DNA of 5,002 nucleotides, taken from positions 1-5,002 of the forward strand of contig CALZQD010000150.1 in the NCBI GenBank assembly GCA_945828175.1, written 5' to 3'. The stretch is from an uncultured Bacteroidales bacterium. GTDB taxonomy: Bacteria; Bacteroidota; Bacteroidia; Bacteroidales; Muribaculaceae. The notes under the pieces are model-generated. The model searched no databases, had not been told where the DNA came from, and was given only the letters and a program-made list of their open reading frames with translations. Shown here in pieces: positions 1 to 5,002 of this stretch. The position numbers were made by a program, and so were the translations under genes. Position 1 is the stretch's first letter. The number at the start of each line of letters is the position of its first letter.

Positions 1-45
1 GATTCCTCTACGTCTCGTGGGCTCGGAGATGTGTATAAGAGACAG
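1..45 (+). other. Unremoved Illumina Nextera (Tn5) i7-side adapter with index
   Basis: Bases 12-45 match the complete 34-nt Nextera Read-2 transposase adapter, ending in the 19-bp Tn5 mosaic end (27-45, AGATGTGTATAAGAGACAG). Bases 4-11 (TCCTCTAC) match the adapter-strand form of the Nextera N712 index as I remember it, and bases 1-3 (GAT) fit the end of the P7 sequence. This is library-construction sequence left on a contig end, not biology, so genomic sequence starts at 46. Translating it forward gives the familiar artefact peptide GSEMCIRDS, and the reverse strand gives SYTHLRAHET. Any gene model whose start lies here, such as the GTG at 17, has a false N-terminus. Confidence 0.98.
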
Positions 46-817
46 TTACATCACCGAGGCCGACATCGCCTTCATCGCCTCGAAGGGCGCCAACACCATC
101 CGCTTCCCCTTCCACTACAAGCTCTTCACCGGCGAGCCTTTCATGGGCGAGAGCAACGCCGACGCAGGCTTTGAGACCGTCGACTCGCTCGTGGCCTGGT
201 GTGGCCGCAACAATCTGCGCCTGATCCTCGACATGCACGACTGCCCGGGCGGCCAGACCGGCGACAACATCGACGACTCGGCCGGCTACCCCTTCCTGAT
301 GACCGACACGGTGTCGCAGGCGCGCTTCATCAACCTCTGGGAAAACATCGCCTCGCGCTATGCCGACGAGCCCGTCATCCTCGGCTACGAGCTGATGAAC
401 GAGCCCATCGCGACCTTCTGGAACGAGGAGGAGACAGCAGCCCTCAACGCCGCCCTCGAGCCGCTCTATATCAAGACCACAAAGGCCATCCGCGAGAAAG
501 ACAAGAACCACATCATACTGCTCGGCGCGCCGCAGTGGAACAGCAACTTCGAGCCCTTCACCGACTGGAAGTTCGACGACAACATAATGTACACCTGCCA
601 CCGCTACGGCGGCCCGGCGACCGCCGACGCCATCAGATCATATATCGACTTCCGCGACAAGACGGGGCTGCCGATGTATATGGGCGAAATCGGCCACAAC
701 ACCAACGAATGGATGTCGGATTTCGTCGACGTCATGCGCGAGAACAACATCGGCTATACATTCTGGCCCTACAAGAAAATCAACGACAGCTCGATGACGG
801 GCGTCGCCACGCCCTAG
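46..817 (+). CDS. Glycoside hydrolase family 5 (cellulase-type) protein, 5'-partial, ended by in-frame TAG
   Basis: This is the catalytic (beta/alpha)8 domain of a retaining GH5 beta-glycanase, which hydrolyses beta-linked glucans, mannans or related polysaccharides. The substrate cannot be told from this sequence. Numbering from Tyr at 47-49, 256 residues are visible. All eight classical GH5 conserved positions appear: Arg19 (NTIRFPF), His64 (LDMHD), Asn118 and Glu119 (MNEP, the acid/base), His185 and Tyr187 (CHRYG), Glu214 (MGEIG, the nucleophile) and Trp240 (TFWPYKK). The beginning of the gene, with any signal peptide, lies beyond the contig end, because bases 1-45 are adapter; the GTG at 17 and ATG at 29 are not real starts. 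A periplasmic or secreted location is usual for the family but cannot be shown here. The reading frame stops at TAG 815-817 while homology seems to continue, so this is either a broken gene or a base error. The family assignment is firm; the subfamily is not assigned. Confidence 0.9.
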
Positions 818-1003
818 GGCTGGCAGGAGATTGTGACCTTCGCCGAGTCGCCCCGCGGCACCTATGCCGAGATTCGCGAGGCACGCTCTAAGGTCGACCT
901 CGACGCCGCCCGCAAGGCTCTCGACAGCTACGCCGAAGGCGCCCGCGCCGAGAACATGCTCGTCCACGACAACTATATCAAAGCTATTCAGCTCGATAAA
1001 TAA
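818..1003 (+). pseudogene. C-terminal remainder of the GH5 gene, downstream of the in-frame amber codon
   Basis: In the same frame as the GH5 domain, 61 codons stay open after the TAG and end at TAA 1001-1003, just before a strong terminator. The translation starts GWQEIVTFAESPRGTYAEIR and ends with DNYIKAIQLDK. From memory of Bacteroidales GH5 proteins, a Gly-Trp plus helix after the FWPYKK strand, and a short tail resembling 'NxxYIKALGL', are the expected end of the fold. Codons remain C/G-ending like those upstream, so there is no sign of decay. A single substitution in GAG, AAG or CAG would create the TAG. The segment has no obvious start codon of its own and is probably not translated separately. 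Recent inactivation, an assembly or sequencing error, or amber read-through could all explain it. Confidence 0.75.
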
Positions 1004-1011
1004 TCACGCAC

Positions 1012-1058
1012 AAAAAAACGCTCCCCCGTCAGCAATGCCGCCGGGGGAGCGTTTTTTT
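1012..1058. terminator. Bidirectional intrinsic terminator between convergent genes
   Basis: A perfect 17-bp inverted repeat pairs 1012-1028 with 1042-1058 around a 13-nt loop. The GC-rich core (CGCTCCCCCG / CGGGGGAGCG) is flanked by A7 on one side and T7 on the other, so each strand carries a hairpin followed by a run of U. It starts 8 bp after the GH5 TAA and lies 30 bp beyond the stop of the convergent dehydrogenase gene, as expected for one element serving both transcripts. Confidence 0.95.
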
Positions 1059-1088
1059 AATGTTGAATGTTGAATTTCCTGCGGAGTA

Positions 1089-2300
1089 TTAATTATCGAT
1101 GGCCTCGACTTCGAGCTCGGCGTTGATGACCTCGTGCCAGGGCAGACCCTGCTTGGCGAGTTCGGCAAGGAACGGATCGGGATCGAACTCCTCGACGTTG
1201 TGTACGCCGGGCTTGTTCCATTTGCCGGTGAGGAACATCATGGCGCCGGTCATGGCGGGCACGCCTGTGGTGTAGCTGACGGCCTGCATGCCGGTCTCGC
1301 GGTAGGCGGCCTCATGCGAGCAGTTATTGTAGATATAATAGGTCAGCGGCTTGCCCTCTTTGTCCTTGCCCGAGATGCGGCAGCCGATTGAGGTCTCGCC
1401 GTGGTAATTCTCGCCGAGATCCTGGGGATTGGGCAGCACGGCCTTAAGGAACTGCAGGGGCACGATTTTGACGCCGTTGTATTCGACTTCGTCGATGCGC
1501 GCCATGCCGATGTTCTGAATCACGCGCAGGTGTGTCAGATATTCCTGACCGAAGGTCATCCAGAAGCGTGCGCGCTTGATTGTCGGGAAGTTAAGCACGA
1601 GCGACTCGAGCTCTTCGTGATAGAGCAGATATGAGTCGCGCTTGCCGATATTGGGGTAAGTCAGCTCCATATGCACCTCGAGGGGCTTGGTTGTCACCCA
1701 CTTGCCGTCGCGGTAGTAACGGCCGTTCTGGGTTATCTCGCGGATGTTGATTTCGGGGTTGAAGTTGGTGGCGAAAGCTTTGCCGTGGTCGCCGGCATTG
1801 CAGTCGACGATGTCGAGATATTCCATCTCGCTGAAATAATGCTTGGCGGCATAGGCGGTGAAGACAGCCGAAACGCCCGGGTCGAAGCCGCAGCCGAGGA
1901 TGGCCGTGAGGCCGGCTTTCTCGAAGCGCTCGCGGTAGGCCCACTGCCATGAATATTCGAAATGAGCTTCGTCTTTGGGTTCGTAGTTGGCCGTGTCGAG
2001 GTAGTTGACGCCGCAGATGAGGCAGGCATCCATGATTGTGAGGTCCTGGTAAGGCAGGGCTACGTTGATGACCATATCGGGCTTGTGGCGGCTGAAGAGC
2101 TCGACGAGCTGGTCGACGCTGTCGGCATCGACGGTGTCTGTCGTGATGTTGGGCGCGCCGATGGCCTTGGCGATGGCGTCGCATTTGGCCTTGGTGCGCG
2201 ACGCGAGCACGATTTCAGTAAAAACTTCGGGGTTTTGGGCGCACTTGTGTGCGACGACCGTGCCGACCCCTCCGGCACCGATGATGATTACTTTCGACAT
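1089..2300 (-). CDS. Saccharopine dehydrogenase family protein, probable carboxy(nor)spermidine dehydrogenase
   Basis: The product has 403 residues. A Rossmann nucleotide-binding fold opens the chain (SKVIIIGAGGVG, glycine motif at 8-13), followed by VLASRTKAKCDAIA (31-44), which is typical of NAD(P)-binding saccharopine-reductase-like enzymes. Further family-like blocks are INVALPYQDL (78-87), LDTANYEP (101-108), GCGFDPGVSAVF (136-147) and VPAMTGAMM (347-355). Length and motifs fit carboxynorspermidine/carboxyspermidine dehydrogenase, which reductively condenses a diamine (diaminopropane or putrescine) with aspartate semialdehyde using NADPH. Bacteroidetes are known to make spermidine by this route, followed by a decarboxylase that is not in the window. 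True lysine-pathway saccharopine dehydrogenase is the main alternative. The enzyme should be cytosolic. Its ATG (2298-2300) lies 3 bp after the flippase stop, so the two genes form one transcription unit. No Shine-Dalgarno is evident, and the upstream 30 bases are A-rich on the coding strand, a common Bacteroidetes arrangement. The gene ends with TAA before a strong terminator. Confidence 0.87.
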   Translation of the reverse strand: MSKVIIIGAGGVGTVVAHKCAQNPEVFTEIVLASRTKAKCDAIAKAIGAPNITTDTVDADSVDQLVELFSRHKPDMVINVALPYQDLTIMDACLICGVNYLDTANYEPKDEAHFEYSWQWAYRERFEKAGLTAILGCGFDPGVSAVFTAYAAKHYFSEMEYLDIVDCNAGDHGKAFATNFNPEINIREITQNGRYYRDGKWVTTKPLEVHMELTYPNIGKRDSYLLYHEELESLVLNFPTIKRARFWMTFGQEYLTHLRVIQNIGMARIDEVEYNGVKIVPLQFLKAVLPNPQDLGENYHGETSIGCRISGKDKEGKPLTYYIYNNCSHEAAYRETGMQAVSYTTGVPAMTGAMMFLTGKWNKPGVHNVEEFDPDPFLAELAKQGLPWHEVINAELEVEAIDN

Positions 2301-2303
2301 TTT

Positions 2304-3395
2304 TTACTGTTTGGTTTGTTTTATGTTGTTGTTTGTTGTTTCAACTGTGTTGGTCGACGGCGAGCGCCGGCGATCGATGGCGATGCACACGAAGGTGAAT
2401 ATGCCCAAGACAATGAGCAGCATCGTCTGGCTGCCGAGCACGACATTGGCAAACGCGCCGGCCGTAGTGGCGTCGACGCCGTAGATGCCGAGGACGAAGA
2501 TGACGGCCCACTGCCACGGACCTATGCCGCCGTTCGACGGCACGCCCATCGAGATGCTCGACAGGGCGAAGGTGACGAGTACCGCCGCCGTGCCGTAATG
2601 TTTGAAGACCTCTGTGGTCGCCGGGAAGGCGAAGAAGGCCACAAACATCTGTATGAAGAAGCAGCCCCAGAGGCAGAGCGTCCAGACAAGCCACATGCCT
2701 TTGCCGGGCATTTTGAATATAACGGCAAAGCCCGTCCAGAGTTCATGGATGATTTTCTGAATCCTGACAACGGCGGGGTTTGCAGAGCGGCGCTTGACAA
2801 ACCACCACACGAAGGCGACGCACAGCACGACGAAGAGCCACAGCCACGGCGAGGAGAGCAGCGAGGCGATGGCCTCGTAGCTCTCAGTGTTCTGCGACAG
2901 ATACGACAGGATGGCCCTCGACGACAGTAGGAAGGCCAAGACAGTGATGAGCGCCACCGTCACCGTGTCGGCCAGTCGCTCGGCCACCATCGAGCCGAAG
3001 ACGGCCGAGAACGGCGCCTTCTGACGCCGGGCTATATAGGCTGAGCGCCACACCTCGCCGAGTCGCGGGAAGACGAGATTGACGGCATATGTGCCGAAAA
3101 TACTGAGTGTCAGAAAGAACAGCGGGGGCCTGACGTTGAGCGCGCGTAGCTGTATGCGCCAGCGCAGGGCCCTGAAGACGTGCGAGAAGATGCTGAGAAA
3201 CATGCCTAAGGCGATGTAGCCGTAGTTGCAGTCGCGGCGGATGATTTCGACCATCTCGTTGAAATCGATGCCGGTAAAAAGCAAATAGCACAGCCCGACG
3301 CTGATCACCAGCGGCAGGCCGAATTTGAGTATGTAGCTCCAGACCGAGCCTTTCTTATGTATTATCTTGTCTGACTGCACGTCGTTGTTTGTCAT
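2304..3395 (-). CDS. UPF0104/YbhN-like (lysylphosphatidylglycerol synthase TM region) flippase-like membrane protein
   Basis: The product has 363 residues and about eight hydrophobic segments, at roughly 20-43, 58-76, 91-110, 140-165, 182-200, 232-257, 268-305 and 313-340. This is the topology of the polytopic domain shared by YbhN/UPF0104 proteins and the flippase half of MprF. Signature motifs are NLVFPRLGEVWR (106-117), AERLADT (138-144) and the loop VPSNGGIGPWQ (285-295), which matches the conserved Pro-rich/GG motif of the family. There is no C-terminal lysyl-transferase domain, so it is the membrane domain alone. Such proteins are proposed to move lipids or lipid-linked compounds across the inner membrane, but the substrate of this one is unknown. 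The start ATG at 3393-3395 gives a short charged cytoplasmic N-terminus. The last residues (TTNNNIKQTKQ) are hydrophilic and encoded by A-rich DNA that also forms the leader of the dehydrogenase gene 3 bp downstream. The pairing with a polyamine enzyme is seen in position only; a functional link is inference. Confidence 0.88.
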   Translation of the reverse strand: MTNNDVQSDKIIHKKGSVWSYILKFGLPLVISVGLCYLLFTGIDFNEMVEIIRRDCNYGYIALGMFLSIFSHVFRALRWRIQLRALNVRPPLFFLTLSIFGTYAVNLVFPRLGEVWRSAYIARRQKAPFSAVFGSMVAERLADTVTVALITVLAFLLSSRAILSYLSQNTESYEAIASLLSSPWLWLFVVLCVAFVWWFVKRRSANPAVVRIQKIIHELWTGFAVIFKMPGKGMWLVWTLCLWGCFFIQMFVAFFAFPATTEVFKHYGTAAVLVTFALSSISMGVPSNGGIGPWQWAVIFVLGIYGVDATTAGAFANVVLGSQTMLLIVLGIFTFVCIAIDRRRSPSTNTVETTNNNIKQTKQ

Positions 3396-3412
3396 ATCAA
3401 TGCGAATTTCGG

Positions 3413-3420
3413 CAAAGATA
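3413..3420 (-). promoter_or_regulatory. Possible Bacteroidetes -7 element before the flippase gene
   Basis: Read on the minus strand, the motif is TATCTTTG, a full match to the Bacteroidetes -7 consensus TAnnTTTG. It lies 17 bp upstream of the flippase ATG, in the 46-bp gap after the AraC gene. I find no TTTG or TTG at the expected -33 distance, and the leader would be only about 10-13 nt, so it may be a weak internal promoter or chance. Confidence 0.4.
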
Positions 3421-3441
3421 GCGATTTTTCGCCATAGCGCA

Positions 3442-4347
3442 TCACGATTTCTGATATTCTGAGGGCGACATGCCCGTCAGATGCTTGAAATATTTGCCGA
3501 ACGACGATTGATTGACGAAATTAAGGGCATAGGCTACCTGCTGGATGTTCTTGCCCGAGTAGCGCTGTTGTTTCTGGCCCCCCATGATGACAACGGCGTC
3601 GACCCAGGGCGAGGCCGAGCGCCCCGTCGTCTCCTTGACGAGCAGCGACAGGTATTTCGGCGAGATGAAAAGCTTCGACGCATAGAAGGTCACCGAGCGC
3701 TCGCGGGTATAGTTTAGGTGGACGAGCTTTATGAACTCGCGGACGTAGGAGTGGCGCCGTGTGTTGTTCTGCCCGTAGCCCTCCGAGAGGCCTATGTAGG
3801 CGAGGCTGAAGAGTATCATCTGATAGAACAGCGCCGCCATCAGGCTCGTCGCGATGTTCTGCTCCATCTGGGGATTGATGCGGTTTTTGGCGTTGAGGGT
3901 GAGCAGGTCGAAGTAGCGCACTATCGTCCGCGACTCCTCGGCCGTCAGCGGTCTCAGCGGCGACGGCTTCTCGGCATACATCGGCAGGTTGACGGCCGAG
4001 AAATTGATGTTGATGTTGTGGAGGAATTTCTCTGACATAAACATCATGTAGGCGTCGATATTGAGATTGTCAATCGATTTCGGATTGAAGACGACGCCCG
4101 GATTGAGAGTCAGCAGCGTGTTGGCTCCGATGACATACTGCTCGAGATTAATCTCGACGGTCATCTCGCCGTCGAGCACAAGCATAACCAGCATGCCCTT
4201 GATTTTGACGGGCGAATTCCTCAGTCGCGTCGTCACGCCGTTGTCGAGGCGCAGGCGCGAGAAGAAGTAGAGCCCGTCGAGCTGGCTGTAGTCGCTTGAT
4301 ATTTCTTTTAAAAGTCTGAGTTGCTCTTCGTTGATGATTTCTTCCAT
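3442..4347 (-). CDS. AraC-family transcriptional regulator
   Basis: The product has 301 residues. Residues about 25-125 form a beta-rich, cupin-like N-terminal sensing region (for example MLVMLVLDGEMTVEI, 52-66), and about 135-190 a mostly helical linker. The C-terminal AraC DNA-binding domain begins near 200, with a first helix-turn-helix at about 218-243 (VTFYASKLFISPKYLSLLVKE) and a second at about 266-295, ending in the hallmark FGKYFKHLTGMSPSEY (283-298). The protein should bind DNA in the cytoplasm and respond to an unidentified ligand. The ATG at 4345-4347 lies about 25 bp from a good promoter, which supports this start. One oddity: between the two helix-turn-helix units, where Bacteroidales relatives usually carry a linker helix like EAKxLL, this protein reads GGQKQQ (256-261), encoded across a run of six G. 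The downstream flippase gene is a candidate target only by adjacency. The gene ends with TGA and no terminator follows. Confidence 0.93.
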   Translation of the reverse strand: MEEIINEEQLRLLKEISSDYSQLDGLYFFSRLRLDNGVTTRLRNSPVKIKGMLVMLVLDGEMTVEINLEQYVIGANTLLTLNPGVVFNPKSIDNLNIDAYMMFMSEKFLHNININFSAVNLPMYAEKPSPLRPLTAEESRTIVRYFDLLTLNAKNRINPQMEQNIATSLMAALFYQMILFSLAYIGLSEGYGQNNTRRHSYVREFIKLVHLNYTRERSVTFYASKLFISPKYLSLLVKETTGRSASPWVDAVVIMGGQKQQRYSGKNIQQVAYALNFVNQSSFGKYFKHLTGMSPSEYQKS

Positions 4348-4372
4348 ATAAATTCTGCTGTGATAAGCGCGA

Positions 4373-4404
4373 CAAAGCTACGAAAAAAACGCCCTATCGG
4401 CAAA
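4373..4404 (-). promoter_or_regulatory. Bacteroidetes-type promoter of the AraC-family gene
   Basis: On the minus strand, TTTG (4404-4401) is followed after 20 bp by TAGCTTTG (4380-4373), matching the -33 TTTG and -7 TAnnTTTG consensus of the Bacteroidetes primary sigma factor at about the usual spacing. Transcription would start near 4366, giving a leader of about 20 nt before the ATG at 4347. The element overlaps the terminator of the upstream gene. Confidence 0.7.
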
Positions 4405-4423
4405 TATCATAGTCGATAGGGCG
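4383..4423 (-). terminator. Intrinsic terminator of the branching-enzyme gene
   Basis: A perfect 10-bp inverted repeat pairs 4390-4399 (CGCCCTATCG) with 4414-4423 around a 14-nt loop. On the minus strand the hairpin is followed directly by T7 (4389-4383). It lies 53 bp past the glgB stop codon, on the right strand to end that transcript. The -33 box of the AraC promoter sits inside its loop, and the T-run falls in that promoter's spacer. Confidence 0.88.
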
Positions 4424-4476
4424 GAGAATTTCAGACGTTTTGACGACAAATATCGTCCTTTTTGCTTATTTTCTGT

Positions 4477-5002
4477 TTATTTCTTTTTAGTACGGCGGGG
4501 ATGACCTTTGACAAGCACCATGGCCGAGCGCGACGGCAGGTAGAGCTTGAGCCACTCGACGCCGTGGGGCGAGTAGAGCGGGTCGGAGATGGTCAGATGC
4601 TCGATGCTCTCGTCGATATTGCCGTAGCCGCCGAAGTCGCGGTTGTCGGTCGACAGCACCGAGCGGTAGCTGCCGCCGGGAGCGAGGATGCCGTAGCCGT
4701 CGAACGATTTGGTCGGATTGAAGTTGAAGACAAAGACCAGGTCGCCGCGCATGAACGCCAGCACCTGATCGTCGTCTTTCTCCCAGAGTTTTCTAACCGG
4801 AAGCGTCTGGAAGTTGTAGACCTTCGACACGAGCTCGATCATGGCGTTGTCGAACGCGTTGAGATATTTATATTTGAGGTCTTCGCGGTCGACGAGGTCC
4901 CACTGGCGGCGGGCGTATTTATAGCTCCAGCCGTTGCCTTCGCGCGGGAAGTCGATCCACTCGGGATGGCCGAACTCGTTGCCCATGAAGTTGAGATAGC
5001 CG
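4477..5002 (-). CDS. glgB: 1,4-alpha-glucan (glycogen) branching enzyme, C-terminal part
   Basis: The 174 visible residues run from GYLNFMGNEFGHPEWIDFPR to a basic tail RRTKKK and TAA (4479-4477). The opening block is the hallmark of GH13 branching enzymes of the eukaryote-like type (subfamily GH13_8) common in Bacteroidetes. It belongs to the end of the (beta/alpha)8 barrel, after the catalytic Asp/Glu/Asp residues, which lie outside the window. From about visible residue 75 (VLAFMRGDLVFVFNFNP onward) the chain is the C-terminal all-beta alpha-amylase domain. The enzyme cuts alpha-1,4-glucan and re-joins it as an alpha-1,6 branch during cytosolic glycogen synthesis. The frame is open across the window edge, so the ATG at 4984-4986 is an internal Met, not the start. 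The gene has its own terminator and looks independent of the genes downstream. Confidence 0.93.
   Translation of the reverse strand, partial: GYLNFMGNEFGHPEWIDFPREGNGWSYKYARRQWDLVDREDLKYKYLNAFDNAMIELVSKVYNFQTLPVRKLWEKDDDQVLAFMRGDLVFVFNFNPTKSFDGYGILAPGGSYRSVLSTDNRDFGGYGNIDESIEHLTISDPLYSPHGVEWLKLYLPSRSAMVLVKGHPRRTKKK

Noticed and set aside
8..601. 197-codon minus-strand frame opposite the GH5 domain
   Set aside because: It is antisense to a clear GH5 catalytic domain and its end lies in adapter sequence (SYTHLRAHET), a known artefact.
864..1073. 69-codon plus-strand frame overlapping the GH5 tail and the terminator
   Set aside because: It runs out of frame with the family-like GH5 tail and through the terminator hairpin, and its sequence is not protein-like.
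1059..1075. Short tandem repeat, AATGTTG twice plus AAT
   Set aside because: Just over two copies of a 7-base unit in an intergenic gap; easily chance, with no sign of an element or site.
1962..2930. Long open frame of 322 codons on the plus strand opposite the dehydrogenase and flippase genes
   Set aside because: It spans the junction of two well-supported minus-strand genes, and its translation is low-complexity and rich in Asp, Glu, Arg and Gly, as expected for the antisense of GC-rich coding DNA. No family is recognisable and no promoter was seen.
3421..3432. GCGA-TTTT-TCGC mini-hairpin after the AraC gene
   Set aside because: A 4-bp stem without a U-run on the minus strand is too weak to be a terminator, so AraC to flippase read-through is still expected.
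4442..4457. Small inverted repeat GACGA/TCGTC followed by T5 on the plus strand
   Set aside because: The stem is only 5 bp with a 6-nt loop, and no plus-strand gene ends here. The much better hairpin at 4390-4423 explains termination of glgB.

Overview
The window looks like the end of a short-read contig from a GC-rich gut Bacteroidales bacterium, possibly of the Muribaculaceae or a relative. That placement is inference. It rests on strongly C/G-ending codons, Bacteroidetes-type promoter motifs (TAnnTTTG at -7, one with TTTG at -33), weak or absent Shine-Dalgarno sites with A-rich leaders, and protein sequences that read like Bacteroidales families. The first 45 bases are not genomic: they are an intact Illumina Nextera i7-side adapter with its 8-base index.

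Layout: bases 46-1003 (+) hold the 3' part of a glycoside hydrolase family 5 gene. All eight classical GH5 active-site residues are present, but an in-frame TAG at 815-817 cuts off the last 61 codons, which remain open and family-like to a TAA at 1001-1003. A strong, symmetric 17-bp hairpin at 1012-1058 separates this gene from a convergent block on the minus strand. Read in transcription order (right to left), that block is: the 3' end of a glycogen branching enzyme (glgB, running off the right edge), a terminator that overlaps the next promoter, an AraC-family regulator, a UPF0104/YbhN-like membrane flippase-like protein, and a saccharopine-dehydrogenase-family enzyme best read as carboxy(nor)spermidine dehydrogenase of polyamine synthesis. 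The last two are 3 bp apart and should be co-transcribed.

The glgB gene is metabolically separate (glycogen storage) and is insulated by its own terminator. The AraC regulator has a well-formed promoter of its own. Only 46 bp and no terminator lie between it and the flippase gene, so read-through is likely, although a -7-like motif also sits in that gap. I see no mobile element, CRISPR array, RNA gene or clearly new system. The points most worth a second look are the adapter artefact, the in-frame amber codon in an otherwise intact GH5 gene, the degenerate linker helix of the AraC protein, and the terminator/promoter overlap.
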